DNA from: Ascaphus truei
Taxonomy: Eukaryota > Chordata > Amphibia > Anura > Ascaphidae
Direction of reading: 5' to 3'
Length of the DNA stretch: 64,000 nucleotides
NCBI GenBank assembly: GCA_036426205.1
Contig: CM071579.1
Location: 19,227,480 to 19,291,479 of the forward strand
The translations under genes were made by a program, and so were the position numbers. The notes below the pieces were generated by a model that was given only the letters and a program-made list of their open reading frames with translations, did no database searches and was not told the DNA's origin. Positions 1 to 12,630 of the stretch are shown here, in pieces; position 1 is the stretch's first letter; the number at the start of each line of letters is the position of its first letter.

Positions 1-419
1 GTCTGATTGCAGCCTCAAATGCTGGGCACATAGCTAAAGATAACATCATAAAAATGCTACCTGAAAAGTTTACATCATTTTAGGATACCCCCTTCTGAAA
101 TATTTATTGCTTTAAAAACAGGCTCTTTGGGGAACTTCACTTCCATGTTACCAACAATACAATTGTATATGGAGTGTATCTACAGTGGAGTTATCTGGTT
201 TCAGTATTATTTACCTTGATATAAAGGCAGACATATTAACCCTGTAATTGCTGGAGTTCCGTGAACGCTCCAACATCCGCATCTACATAACGAAACGTTA
301 TTACAGGCCTGCAGGTTTGAAAGGAGCGAAGCATTTTAGAGTACTCGGTTTATGTGATCCTGACATTTCTATTATGGCAAGACAAAGGTGGATACACAAT
401 ATTTCAAATGGCAATTAAA
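1..419. other. SPON1 intron sequence, nothing recognised
   Basis: AT-leaning sequence, presumed SPON1 intron upstream of the exon at 30404. No long reading frame, RNA gene or clear repeat boundary is visible. Confidence 0.5.
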
Positions 420-1190
420 TAAGAATACTCCCTCCCCCCTACCCCCCCCCCCCTCCCCAAATTGCAGATAGGGTCTATTACGGGGAAAACTATGCTGGTG
501 GTGGTGTGGTGTATACCTGCTGATAAACAGTAGCCCTGAGTCTCCAGCATGATGGTAGGGGATAGCAACAGGACAGGCTTCTGGGGTATAACCTGACTCG
601 TACTCACGGTGACAGCGCCTCCATCTCTTGCAGTCCCCAGGATAAGGGGAGAAATCCCTGCTTGAGAGTCTCTTTCTCCTTCTTCCCAATAGATTTCAAT
701 CTCAGGACAGAAGTATAGTAAACAGGATCTCTTTATTCTCTATGCACACAGCACAGCGGTCATCAGCAGCTCATATAGGGCCTGCACCCTCAGGATGTCC
801 CTGGACTACGCTCCCAGCCAGCGGGCACCAGGAGCAGTCCTAGCTCTTCCCTTACTCCCTGGTAGAGTAAGGGGAACAGTCTCCCACCGCTTCCCTAAGG
901 GAGGGCACACAGTATGCAGAGCCCTGCACACTGCTCAAGGGTAGACCTTGCATCTCTCAAGGTAGAGGCAGACTCTAAATACAGGAAGTGCAGCCCCTTG
1001 AGTACAGATCCAGTAGCAACCAGCCCCTTGCCCCTGATTGGACACCAGGCCTGATTACACTACCTTCTCTGTGACTCACTGAGCTGCAGGAGTGTGGGGA
1101 AAACCCATGATTACTCCTGGCAACCTGCCCTTACCAGGGATTACTGCCAGGAAGAGGGCAGACCGATCGCCCAAACCAGACAGGGCTACA
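420..1190 (-). mobile_element. Diverged LTR copy, same family as 34143-34917
   Basis: Shares long similarity with 34143-34917, including the stretches around agggtct, ctgagtctcc, acaggcttctggggta and tactcacggtgacag, and a terminal cagggctaca. A tttatt at 732-737 reads AATAAA on the minus strand, as does the partner at 34445-34450, so both LTRs are minus-oriented. The left end is eroded by a C-rich run (about 430-460) and no target duplication is visible. No internal retroelement region adjoins it, so this is a solo LTR or fragment. Confidence 0.7.
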
Positions 1191-1544
1191 CGGATATAAT
1201 GTCCTAAATATATAGTATATTGTATATACTGTATCAGACAGCTCGCTGTACCATTAGATTTGGCAAGTCCAGACCTCACCTTTATACACACACACCCTTT
1301 TGGAAATTAAAACATGTGTTTGCCCGTGGTGATAGCTTGGAGTTGTTCATTTCCTCATAACTGTAGACCATAATGTAATATCCAATACAGGAAAATACAC
1401 TGAAGTATAGATAAATAATTTGCACATCTGTGCATAGCAACACAATGAACAAGGTCTCTGCTAAATTACAACCCCCCCCCCCATAAAAACCCCAATCTGT
1501 TGGGAATTCTCAACCTTAATCATCCTTTAGAGGGCAGAGGCAGG
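1191..1544. other. Intron, nothing recognised beyond a C homopolymer
   Basis: Unassigned intron sequence with a short poly-C run near 1471-1483. No gene features are seen. Confidence 0.4.
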
Positions 1545-2174
1545 TAGGGTTGCCAGGTGTAACACTGGACATGTATGTGTATACTGGTATTACCTCTCTG
1601 GACATGTATGCATATACCGATATTCGCTCTCTGAACATAGTGACCTGACCGGCTTGGGTGGACGTGGGATTTCCACGAGCAGGGAGAGAGCAGGGCTGCT
1701 GCTAGGGGGCTGGGCAGCTTCCTCCATCCTGATTGGCTGCTGCTGAGTAATGCAGACAATCAGGAGGTGACGTCAGAAGCCCAGGGGTGGAGCTAAGGAG
1801 AGGAGGAAACAGCATAGAGCGGAGACAGGTGTGAGTGTCTGTCTCTCGAGCGTGTTGCACCTTTCACTACTGTGTCCAGTATTTTTGGAGAAGCCACCTG
1901 GCAATGGAATGGGACGTTTGGCCATGTCCAAAACGCCGTACGTTGCCGCTGGACATTTCACTGTGATGTCCGCCGTGCGCTGAACCCGACAAACTAGGGA
2001 TGCCACTCCCCGACCGCCCGCTCCGACAAGCCGGGCCTAAGAAGTGCATGTTTAAATATCCCACACGGGACTACAACCCTGCCTAGACCAGCCGCTCCGA
2101 CACGCCATCTTTAAATTCCCCGCACGGCTGCATTTTAGGCGCAGCCAAACGCCCTAGACCGTCTGGCAACTCTA
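1545..2174. mobile_element. hAT-like MITE, TAGGGTTGCCAGG termini
   Basis: Begins TAGGGTTGCCAGGTG and ends CTGGCAACTCTA, imperfect terminal inverted repeats of the family seen intact at 31990-32177. The 8-bp flanks (gaggcagg and aaggcgga) agree at five of eight positions, compatible with a decayed hAT-type 8-bp target duplication. The interior is GC-rich and noncoding. Confidence 0.6.
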
Positions 2175-2929
2175 AAGGCGGAAAGAGTTGATTTTGTGCA
2201 TTATTTAAGTTATTTCTTTTTTAACATGAATTACAAGAAGTGATACAATGTATATCTACAGCTTTATGTTTCTCACAAAAGTTAATGATTGTGTGCCAGA
2301 CTCGAAATGAGTCAAAGCCAAGCCGGAGAAACTGAGTCACGTTGTCTGCCTGCTCCCAAATCCAACACACAGCTACCTCCCCCATCGCCTCAGAGAAAAT
2401 ACTTTGCAGCAGAAGGGTCAATATTTTTGGCATACATTTGTGCATGTCTGGATTTTAACAAGGTACATTTGCACTTACTATGCAATTTCGGTGAGCCCCA
2501 AGCATTAGGACCTAATCCACTAACAGAGAAGCCTGTGTCCTGTCACTTGTGCACACTAGGCCCTCTGGGATTTGGAGAACAAATACTACAAAAAGTATAT
2601 ATTCTACAAAAGGAAACAAAAAACCATCACAAACAAAATGAAGCGTACTGCAGGAATACGTGTCAAAGGGCTAACATTTATACCCGATATAGGGGCTGTT
2701 TGGGTAAATGTATCCTGTTGATTGCCTTTGCATTGGTTTTATATACATCTTGCTCACTTTGAAATGATCCCCCCTCCGCCAGCTGAATGTACAGGATATG
2801 GGCAGGTTATTTTCCTTATTGTTTTTGACCTTTTATTTCAAAGGTGTTGAGATTGACTGGGGATTTGAAATGAATTCCTTCCAATACATAAGAACCCTTA
2901 AAGATGTTCAACCATCATATTTCTTCACC
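2175..2929. other. Intron, nothing recognised
   Basis: No repeat boundary or splice-flanked exon is recognised. A 157-codon plus-strand frame at 2289-2762 has no recognisable family or domain and is treated as chance. Confidence 0.4.
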
Positions 2930-2932
2930 TTA

Positions 2933-3231
2933 GGCCGTGCCTATAGTGCCATCGATGGCGACGGCGACACGGCGGGTGACGACACCCGTCGCCACCGGTG
3001 AAAGTTATGTCTCGCTGGGCGGCGGCGGCGGCATGGGATTCTGGCTATTTGATTTGTTCAAGGGCCGTCACGTGACGCGACAGCCCTTGAAAAATCTAAT
3101 TTTGCCGGCTTCCAGTTTTCGCGACGGCGACGTCGCTCCGTCGCTTTGTCGCACGCACTATAAGCACACGCGGCGGCGGCAATGTATTTGTTTTTGGGCG
3201 ATGTCGCGTCGCCGTCACTATAAGCGCGGCC
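2933..3231. mobile_element. GC-rich Harbinger-like MITE with TTA target duplication
   Basis: Terminal inverted repeats GGCCGTGCCTATAGTG and CACTATAAGCGCGGCC (13 of 16 pair) are flanked on both sides by TTA (2930-2932 and 3232-3234). A 3-bp TWA duplication is typical of PIF/Harbinger elements. The interior is extremely CpG-rich (cgacggcgac type motifs) with no transposase. Confidence 0.75.
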
Positions 3232-3234
3232 TTA

Positions 3235-4244
3235 GAAAACAAAGATAATGGTTGTAAAGCCAATACCAGCAGTCAGGGTGGAACATTTTGGAAATCCGTG
3301 CCTTGTGTTGACCTTACACACAGGAAACAGCCGCCATCTTTAATGTCCAGCAATGGTTTAAAAAGAGTATATCTTTGAAAACTTCTATGTTTAAAAGACA
3401 TAGGAATCCCTGTTGGAGGTAGTCCCCAGGATGCAGGCAGTGTAAGCTTTTAATGCTGCATTTTAGGATGAGAACTTTTATTCAAAGCACATAATAAACA
3501 CAGCAGTATAAATATTTTAACCAACACATCGTACGCGTACATTTTCTTCCTGTGCCCTCAGCCACAAGAGTTATGCAGCGGAAAAGCGCAGTTACGAAAC
3601 ATATCATGCTAATTACCACTTAAATTCTAACTGAAAGACTTGCATGAGCTGCCAAAGCTACAGGAACTTGCACATCTGTTTGTGAAGAAGAACCAGCTGA
3701 GAATTGACACCGTTCGCCTGTGTAAATGTGAATTGCAATGAACTAAGTGCTGGAATAACAAAACGCAATACTTGGTTGGTCTAAAACACAAGAGTATTGG
3801 TACTATCCCTGGAAATTAGAGAATTACATGTATAGGTTGAAAAAAATATATGCATTAATCAACCCGCCGCGGCTGATCACTTCCTGCCCAAGGGAGCTCC
3901 TGTTTATTTGTACTGTAGGTTCCCAAGGGCAAGAGTGACTTGCCCAAACTCATGAAAACGAATGTTGTTCCGTTCACACTTCAACAACCCCCAATCCCCA
4001 CAACCTGAACAGTTCCAACATTACATCCTTTGGTTTACACAAGGACACAACACATACAGTACACCCATACGTCCGTATTTTCCCAGACATGTCCGCTTTT
4101 TGTTCCTTAAAATCGCCATTGGGGAGGAATTTTTAAATATCTCAAAAACATCCGGGATTTTGCCGTTGATTACGCTTTTTCCCCCCCGAAGAAGAGTTGA
4201 CGTTCTCGCAACTTGAATTTCAACTTCAACTTGAAGGAGGGCAG
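3235..4244. other. Intron with one dispersed repeat (about 4065-4230)
   Basis: Mostly unassigned. About 4065-4230 resembles 54965-55130: both pair a gtccgtattttcccag or gtccatatttcccag motif with a downstream run of similar layout, so a dispersed repeat is likely. No coding exon is supported. Confidence 0.4.
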
Positions 4245-4475
4245 CAGTGCCGGAGAAGGAGAGGGATGGCGGCTGCCGAGGAGGAGGAGGACCATGGCGG
4301 CGACGGCAGCAGAGAGCAGTGATGGAGCCAGCCCCAGCCATATATGACCTACTAGTCAATACAACTTCCGATGTCTGCTCGGACGGGCTCCATCACTGCC
4401 TTCTGCTGCTGCTACCGCCATGGTCCTCCTCCACAGCCGTCGTCCCCCGTACTGCTGCCGCCATGGTCCTCATCA
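4245..4475. repeat. Imperfect inverted repeat, GC-rich foldback
   Basis: The left half (gaggaggaccatggcgg, gtgatggagcc) is mirrored in the right half (ggctccatcac, ccgccatggtcctcctcc) around an AT-rich centre near 4340-4370. Noncoding; probably a MITE of unknown class. Confidence 0.55.
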
Positions 4476-4605
4476 GGGACTAATTGAGCCACCTGTGCTG
4501 AAGCAAAGACTGATTGAGCCACCTGGGCTGCAGCAGGGATAGCCTGAAAACCTGACCTGTTGGGGAGGCTTGAGGACTGGAGTTGAGCGCCCTGGTGTAA
4601 CTGGT
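4476..4605. mobile_element. Right-arm fragment of the abundant foldback MITE
   Basis: Contains gattgagccacctgtgctg, then cctgaaaacctgacctgttg and gaggactggagttgagc. This is the right arm of a palindromic element whose full copies are at 33205-33450 and 47330-47510. The matching left arm is absent. Confidence 0.75.
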
Positions 4606-4633
4606 GGATATTTGCGTCAGTGACTCACTCTCA

Positions 4634-4972
4634 GGCTGGGAACATGGTGCCGTCGCCCGTGCAGAGGCGTGCGCGGCTGTGACGTCACCCGCGTGAAGCG
4701 GGTGTGTTTTGTGGCCAGTGGAGATGCATTATGCCTCACCATGGGGGGGGCGTGTCTAGAGGCGTCAAGGAGCTGGTTCGCCCTCATTGGGCGAACCGCT
4801 CATGTGACCGGCCTGTCGCGCCAAGAGATCAGTTTCAACTGATTTCTTGTGCAACGTGCGCCCCCTCCCGCTTCTGCCCGCACGCCGAATGGACGCGATC
4901 ATTGCCTTAAGGCAATCTAATCGCTCAGCGTGCGGACGCCTCCGCACGGTCTGCAGCACCATGACCCCAGCC
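4634..4972. mobile_element. GC-rich TAA-flanked MITE, family A
   Basis: Begins GGCTGGGAACATGGTGCCG and ends with the near-complement CAGCACCATGACCCCAGCC, followed by TAA (4973-4975). The family A copy at 42238-42490 shares the internal gtgacgtcacccgcgtgaag block. Noncoding. Confidence 0.7.
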
Positions 4973-4975
4973 TAA

Positions 4976-5270
4976 GGCCGCGTCGACCAGGCACGCGACG
5001 GAAACAAAATCTATGGGGCCAGACATAGTGCGCGCGAGCACGAGGAAGCCAACGGAGCCGCAGATTTTTCAGCCGACAATTTTTTTTTTTAGTTTTTCGC
5101 ACGATGGCCTGGTCACTGGCACGGCTCAGCCACAGAGGGCAAACCACTCATGTGACATCACGGCCCCCGCCTCCGCAATCCTACAGGCCACGAGTCGCTC
5201 CAGCTACAGGCGCCCACGACGCCATGTGCTCCTACTTTATCCGATGCTTAAGGCTCAGCCCAAAGCTTCC
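4976..5270. mobile_element. Second GC-rich MITE directly abutting the first (end uncertain)
   Basis: Starts GGCCGCGTCGACC immediately after the TAA that closes 4634-4972, in the same arrangement as at 42494. It is CpG-rich and noncoding. The right terminus was not found with certainty. Confidence 0.4.
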
Positions 5271-5794
5271 TGTCCATGCCATTTGTATGAAGCTCAAAGC
5301 TTCCCTGACATTGCATAGACATACCCGAGTACGATTGAACTGATCGGCATACGTGTTTCATCTACAATGTCTTCAGGAGCCCGCTGAAGTGATAAGATAA
5401 CGCACCTCTGCAATGAATCTACCCAAGCACCTGTTAAATATATATACAGTATTATGCGTTTTATTGGCATACACTGCGCACGCTGAATGGAGAGGTGACC
5501 AAGCCGCTCACCAGGAGTTTCATTAAATGATAGGTATAATGTAAGAGATTGCACGGTGCACAGGGGAATAAATGTATATATTATTAACAAGGCTGATCCA
5601 AGAAGGATCAGAAAGAGATCCCAAAATATCCCCGACATGTAATATCTCATAGAGACAAGTCTATGGACTAATGGATCAGCATTTAAAATAAAATAATAAA
5701 CTGTTATTACATAAAACAAATATTACAGTGTGATAAATATATACAGTGATATCTTAATATCCCCAGAGTGGTGCGGAGACTCTAGTACTGTATA
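5271..5794. other. Intron, nothing recognised
   Basis: AT-rich unassigned sequence. A 141-codon minus-strand frame at 5294-5719 resembles no family I know and spans low-complexity AT sequence. Confidence 0.4.
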
Positions 5795-6125
5795 CAGGCA
5801 TACCCCGGTTTAAGGACACTCACTTTAAGTACACTCACGAGTAAGTACATATCGCCCAATAGGCAAATGGCAGCTCACGCATGCGCCGGTCAGCACGTCC
5901 TGAACAGCAATACCGGCTCCCTACCTGTACCGAAGCTGTGTGCAAGCGGGGAGACTATAGAGCCTGTTACAAATGCGTTATTTACATCAGTTATGCAGGT
6001 ATATGACGATTGCAGTACAGTACAGGCATCGATAAGTGGGAAAAGGTAGTGCTTCACTTTATGTACATTTTCGCTTTACATACATGCTCCGGTCCCATTG
6101 CGTACGTTAATGCGGGGTATGCCTG
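5795..6125. mobile_element. Tigger/pogo-like MITE
   Basis: Terminal inverted repeats CAGGCATACCCCGG and GCGGGGTATGCCTG lie between TA dinucleotides (5793-5794 and 6126-6127). These termini resemble pogo/Tigger elements of the Tc1/mariner superfamily, which duplicate TA. The 331-bp interior has no transposase, so it is non-autonomous. Confidence 0.8.
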
Positions 6126-6804
6126 TATAGGATAATATAGACACAACTATTGGTATAATAATAGTTGGAAGAGGACTCTCTCAATATTAACCAGTTACTG
6201 TCCTATTATTTAAATAATGGCTTGTCACATGTAACAATCCATACCGAGTCTGTGTGCAAGGCCTTTCATTCCTTGCCACACAACATCGGATTTGTCACAT
6301 GCGTTGTTAAAGCCCAGAGAGCTGAAATGCGGCTTTTAGACCAGAAATGGCACTTTCCGTAACAGAAGGGAAACCTCAACGTGCGCATTTTCCATTTTCC
6401 CAGCCAGGATTAAGTGAACATGTTTGGCTAACCAGGAATCGGGCAGCAATAGGCTAACAGTCACTGATGTGAAAGGCAGCACGAAAATCAATAGCTAGTG
6501 TAAGGGTCACATTTCTTCAGCCTGTGCTGTGAGCGACTTTACAGCTGCTGCACATTTCCAGGGAAACTCCTGCAGCCAGATGTTCCTTTCCCCAGTGATT
6601 TTACCCTTAACCTTCTCAGTGCTACAAGTACAAGATAATGCACACTTAGCGCAGCTCCAGTGAGAACTGTACAATTCTCACAATCTGCCATCACCAGATT
6701 TAGGAAGGTCCCCTGTTACTAAAAGGGAGTAATAAAGCACTCAGCCATTAGGAGAATAAAAGCCATTATATTCCCTTCTTGCACATAAATCTATCATGTG
6801 CGTG
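6126..6804. other. Intron, nothing recognised
   Basis: Unassigned intron sequence; no repeat boundary or exon is recognised. Confidence 0.4.
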
Positions 6805-6866
6805 ATATATATATATATAAGTAAATATATATATATATATAATATATAATATATATATACATCATA
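6805..6866. repeat. AT dinucleotide microsatellite
   Basis: Alternating TA runs with minor interruptions, lying directly against the TA that precedes the Tc1 remnant. Confidence 0.85.
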
Positions 6867-6868
6867 TA

Positions 6869-7573
6869 CAGTTGTGGTGAAAACAACGTTACCCCTCTTG
6901 AATTCTATGGTTTTTACATATCAGGACATAAAACAATCATCTGTTCCTTAGCAGGTCTTAAAATTAGGTAAACACAACCTCAGATGACAACACACATGAC
7001 ATCATACACACCGTGTCATGATTTATTTAAACCAAAAACGCCAAAATGGAGAAGCCATGTGTGAAAACTAGTAACACCCAACACCGTACGTGCTTCCATA
7101 GGAATAGATGTAATGTAAGTTACAGGTGCTGCTAATCAAATGCCCTGTGATTAATGATCATCAGCGTGTGACCACCTCTATAAAAGCCGAAGTTTTAGCA
7201 GTGTGCTGTTCTGGGCATTCAGTGTGTGTTAAACAAATGTCAGGGAAAGCAATCAGCAATGATCTTAGAGAAGCAATTGTTTCTCTCTCATCTGGGAAAA
7301 GTATAAATGCCATTTCCAACAAAAAGTCCATCATTCTACATGAGAGATTTCAATCAAAAGTGGAAAACATTCAACCAGTTGCCAATCTTCCCAGGAGTGG
7401 ACGTCCCAGCAAATTCACCCCAAGGTCAGACCGTGCAATGCTCGTAGAATTGCCAAAACAACCAGTAGTTACATCTCAGACTCTACAGGCCTCAGTTAGC
7501 ATGTTAAATTTAAAATTCATGACAGTACATAGAAAGACTGAACAGTATGGTTTGTTTGGAAGGGTTACCATGT
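6869..7573 (+). pseudogene. Truncated Tc1-like transposon with broken transposase
   Basis: The element begins CAGTTGTGGTGAAAACAAC after a TA, a Tc1-type terminus. From about 7237 the plus strand encodes a Tc1-family transposase N-terminus: MSGKAISNDLREAIVSL (first helix-turn-helix), then NLPRSGRPSKFTPRSDRAM, which contains the GRP linker between the paired-like DNA-binding domains, then TSQTLQASVSMLN and YGLFGRV. Residues are missing in the middle of the first domain (SGKSINAISNKKS is short for the family). The frame stops resembling a transposase at about 7573, where unrelated sequence begins, so the DDE catalytic domain and the 3' terminus are lost. Confidence 0.85.
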
Positions 7574-7654
7574 TACCGCCGGTGCTGCCCCGCAGACCAG
7601 ACCCGTCCCCTGAGCTGAAGGGGGAAGTGGTAATACACACACCCGCAGCAAGGG

Positions 7655-8190
7655 TGTCATGGAACAAGATCACCATTCCTGCCCGACCCCCCTTCGTCTT
7701 GTCAGCTCCTTAAGTTCAGCTCAGGCATGGCTCCACTCACACCACTGTGCCGTGTAACATGCAACATGTTGCATTTTTTGCCTCTGACACATAATCAGTG
7801 AAACTGCTACTGCGCTTCTCAGTCCTCCCGTTAATGGACTTTCCCATGTTCTCCCCTGTCTTTTGCTGCCTATGCAGTCCACTCACCTTTAGTGTACCCC
7901 CTGCCCCTCACTTTCTTTTCCACCCTAGATTACAGTGAGTCACAGACCTGTCTGCCTCCAACCCTGGTAAAGGCCTTTCTCTCTTACCATAGTCCAACCT
8001 CATATAAGCATCCCACATAGAGAAGCACTCTCACCTACATTACACCCACAAGTTCCTGTGTTTTCTAATCCGCAAAAAGTTAAGAAGACATTAAGGACTT
8101 GTCATGCTTGGAAGAGGGAGAACATGAGTTGAGCTTACTGGATCATTCATACATCATCGTGACCTGGTTCCAGAAAGTAAGAGATGACCG
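7655..8190 (+). repeat. 5' LTR of BEL/Pao-like element (right end approximate)
   Basis: Aligns by eye with 12985-13530 over blocks such as gtcagctccttaagttcagc, ctgcccctcactttcttttc and ccctagattacagtgagt, with many small indels. The number of differences points to an old insertion. Confidence 0.7.
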
Positions 8191-10700
8191 GTGTATTAAG
8201 GTCTACGCAGAAGCTATCCTCACAAGCCTTCATGCTACAAAAGGTCAGCTCTACAACAGCTATACACGCAACCTGCTACAGCTTTTCTGCAAAAACAAGC
8301 AGCAGTTTTAAACAGAACAGTAAAACAAAGACCTGTGTTAGGGAATCACACAGGGCTACTACTCAAGAGCTTTATGCTAAACAGAATAGTCTCTGCACCC
8401 CAGGACACAGCAGCTTCCTCTGCCCAGACGGCACAAGCTTTATACACAAAAACTGCCACACGACCTGCAACCTTCAGACAAGCAGCTTACACTGCACAAG
8501 CAACCCTGACACACAAGGCAAGCCTTGCAAACGACGTACACACAAACCTAATTGCCTTTTCTCTGTCTGAGTGCCACCCGCTTCCACCCCACAGTGAGAG
8601 CCTAACGACACCTGTACCACAGCTGCCCCCAACGCTCACGCTGCAGGACACCACCACTCTGGCACATCTGAGACAGACGCCCTACGCTGACAAGGTAAAA
8701 GACCGCACGCCACACGCACTCGGCAAAAGGCCTACCACACACCTACATGCAGTGCAGAACTCAGAGCCCACACCGACATCACGCAGAAAGCGATCTCTCA
8801 GATACAGACCGCTGCGCATCTGCAACAGGCCGGCAGGCGCAAGGCCTAAACGGACTCACACTGACACAAAAGGCCCGCGAAAAATATGAGAGCGACATTG
8901 AAGCCACCGCCTAAATTAAGTTGGCCTGGGAAACAACACACACTGGGAATACGCATGTTCACTAGTATTGGCAACTATGCGAGCGCTCGAGCAGGCAATA
9001 ACGCAATTAAGGACTGATCACTCGCGTTATCAGAGCTGTCAGAGGCAACGTTACTTACTGACAGGGCCAACACCAGCGAAAGCCGCAAGAAAAACTTACA
9101 TTAACATTGACCTGGGCGCGAGACGCCGCGTGCGTATCACTATCACGGAAGCTGAGAGTAGGAAAGGACCTTTTGCTGAAACTGCATCGCAGCTCTCAAG
9201 CATATCCAGACACTCATCACAGCCAAGATCAGTGCCAATCTCACGCGTCTACGCAAGCGCCGGCGCTACCAGAGCGGCGAGCCACAGCAGGCCGCACTGC
9301 CAGGCCGAATATGGTCGGAGAGAGGGCAGCCGTAGGGCATAAAAGGCGCGCATAGATAGAGAGGGCGAACTGCCACCGCTAACCTCTGCCGCTGCCATGC
9401 GCGTAGAAAGGCCAATTAGACGCGACCTAAGGCTCTAACAAGAAGAGGACGCCGCTGCCGCCATAGCCCAAGCCGAAGTCCTAGAACAGCTGCGAGACAG
9501 ACGGCGGGGAGCTACCATACAGACGGATGCTCAGAGGAATCCGGCCCGACGCACTGAAGACTACGTAAGGAGCCTCTTCAGCGTAAACACCAGCGCCACA
9601 TCTCAACACGGATGGAGCGACTCCACTATAACGAGAGCTCGTAGGAACCACGAGGAGAAGACCGCTGCTTCCGTCAATGGCACACAATCTGCCTGGGATA
9701 TGCCACAGCCGCAACAGTGATCCACACGCCAGAGCGCACACGGATGCACCCACAACAGGCTCGTAATCCAGGTCCAACCCACGCGAAAACAGCCCCTCAC
9801 ACTGGCCAGCAGCCTCACGCGTCCACGCCAAGGGATGCGCCGCAACCGTCCCAGCAACTACCTCCTCAGAACGGGGCAAAACGCGCCGCCGTCTCAGGTC
9901 TGACAGACATAGCCAAGTACATGATCCGCGGCACTTGTGCACGCAGGAACTCATCAGCTTCGAGCCGCCCTGAAACTACCGGACTGGAAGTCACGTTCAA
10001 AAGACGCAATCGACAGCTTGCCTTCTCACAAGGAGAGCTCAACCTTTAGTTAAGTCTTGGGGAACTTATCCAGGGAGCAAGCGCAGAGACTACTCGGACG
10101 GCAAACGCACATCAACCCCTAGGGCGTGGACCTAGTGGGAAGGCCTAGAAGAGACCTATGGCAGCCCTGAGCAGTCGAGGATTCCTCTTCAAAAGAATCG
10201 AGAGCTTCCCCACATCACGATAAGACTACTCGAAGTTCGAGCTCTTGGAGACCTGCTGCAAGAACTGGATTCGCAAGGAAGACCATTCCTTAATAGGCCC
10301 AACGCCCTAGAATTCAGCTCGTGGAGTGAGACCCATCCTGGAGAAGCTACCCTCAACCTCCAAGAAAGGTGGCTTTCACAAGGTTCCAAATACAAAGGGA
10401 GAAGCAGGTTGTTTCCCCCCATTCTCATTCTTCGTGAGCTTCATCTGCGGAACGGCAAAGACAAGAAACGATCCCAGTTTCATCTTAGGTGCGCAAACCA
10501 CATAATGCAAGCAGCCCGAAGAACGAGAGACCAGCGACGAGTATGGTAACCCCCAAACCCCCTCTCGGCCCCGCGACGACGTCCTCCCACGGCCCAAACT
10601 ACTCCTCGTCTCATCGGTCCCGCCGGAGACAAGGAAACAGGGACCAAAACAGGAATGCCCATACACAAGAAGCCACACCCACTCAACCGTCTTTGGGTTC
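8191..10700 (+). pseudogene. Decayed gag-like region of BEL/Pao-like element
   Basis: Between the 5' LTR and the zinc-knuckle segment lie several overlapping medium-length frames (8335-8889 and 8968-9342 on the plus strand) rich in Thr, Ala, Arg and Gln. No single frame persists. The position fits an eroded gag gene. I cannot identify a capsid motif. Confidence 0.4.
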
Positions 10701-12630
10701 AGGATGAAGTCCCTAGAGGAACGCAAGAGGTACTTGGAGAATTCGGAGTTTGCTCAAGTTCTGTGGTTCCACTCCCTACTAGCCAGGGACTGTAAGGAGA
10801 GATCAAATGCACAGTGTGCGAGAGTGACAAGCACGTGACAGCGTTACACCCAAGTCGATGACACTCCCACCACTCAAGAACCCATCCTCCATAGCGGAGC
10901 TGGCGGGAGAAAGAAGAAGGAAAGTCACACATCCGTCACATCTCAGCGCACTGAGGTTTGCGGAAAAGAAGGTGACAAAATGTCCTGCTCCAAAATATGC
11001 CTTTCGTGCAGTGCCCCCCCCGGGACAACCTGAGAAGGCTATTCGGATTACGCAATCCTCGCACCAAGCAACAACCGATCACTGGTCAGGTCAGAGTTCT
11101 TCGACATGTTTAAATACAAAGTGGTGCCTTTCCTTACACTCTCAGACGTGCTCAGGGCAAATGGACCACCGGGAGAAGAGTGAAACGGCTACACCATATG
11201 CCTAATAGACGCAAGTGAACATGCCCCTTCCCACACTCATCGAGTGCAACCACATGACCACAAACAGGGACGAATACCCACACACCAAACCAAGAACTGC
11301 ACTCCATACCCCCACCTCAAAGGAAATGCCCACACATCCGGCGGTGGAACAAATACCCAAGATCTCTGCTGCTGCTCGTAGGGGACATCATAGGTACATA
11401 AAGTCCGTAAACAGCACAACGGACCCCACAACGCGCCATACGCCCAAAGACTCGACCTGGATGGGTGATAGTGGGCACTCGTACACTAACAGAGAGCACG
11501 GCGACTACGTTGATGCCCGCAGAACGGAGGTGACAGAATGTGACACACACATCTCTCTCGAACCATGTCTTGGCCATCTCCAGTGACCGAGGGCCAAGTG
11601 AAGAGGAAAGACAGTCAGTACCCCGAGACCAACAAAGACATACTCCGCCGATGGGATGCGACAATGGCTTAGGATGCTCAGCAGTCCAGACAGCCAAGGA
11701 TGATGAGTCCGACTCCACCGAGAAGATGGAACCTCCCAAAGTGACCGACAAGGATCGTCCTAAAAACAACAACACAATCGAACAAAACTTCCCGCGAGCA
11801 AGGGCACAATTAAGACGTACAGTTTTCCTCTCCACAGAGTATCAAGCAACAAGCAACCATTGCCACGGCTGGCATCCGCAAATATTGCGCCCCACAGGCG
11901 AAGCCCACAGGGTCAAAAGGACTGTTCGTTCAAACACGTAAGAGGGGACAATTGCAGAGACATTTCCCAAAAGGATTTACAAGGACAAAAGAGACTGTTC
12001 TTCTTCATGTCCAGGGAAGAAAACAACCTCCCGATGGCAGTCAACCAAGAACACAAAAGCGTTTCACCAACTACGCGGAGATGTTTCTCGTGTCAAGAGA
12101 AATGTACCATGAACTACGGTGCACAGCGTTCCAGACAACAAGGACATGACAAACAACACCCTCGATGGAAGATAGAGGATTCCGAGGTAACTGCTGCAGG
12201 ATGCTCTCTAAAGACGGACTAAGCAGTCGGGTGACTCCGCTACCATTTCCGTTCACCAGACAAGGGGCCTTCCCAACAATGGAGAACATGCCATCTCTTA
12301 TTCACCTCGCACCTCTCGGCCCACAAAAGGGAACCAAGACCAAAACAACTTTGTGGTCTTCATCCAGAAGATATTCTTTACCCCGCCACGCAAACCAGCA
12401 CCTCTAATGGAGGAAGGCAAAGAATGTCGGTACCCTCCAATCACCTGGGCCTACCACCCCCCCTCCGGTACACCCTATCAAATCCGTAATGTTCACCCCA
12501 GCGCTCACTTCAGGGAGTCTCCCTGAACGACCCCCCTTTATTGGATTACATTCGACAACCAGTTTTTCCAGGGCAGTAATCCGCTCCCACAAGAGCCAAA
12601 AGCCTCTCCTTCTGGCCAACGCCAGGTGAT
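10701..12630 (+). pseudogene. Decayed gag zinc-knuckle to protease region
   Basis: The CCHH knuckle at 10808-10849 is in a different frame from the long downstream frame at 10858-11205, so a frameshift lies just after it. Further frames (11215-11586, 11540-11941, 11860-12222) read as disconnected pieces. No YxDD polymerase box or DDE integrase signature was found, so the element is internally deleted as well as mutated. Confidence 0.45.

Noticed and set aside
2289..2762. 157-codon frame with a hydrophobic C-terminus
   Set aside because: No family resemblance, no splice or promoter context, located in an intron; likely chance.
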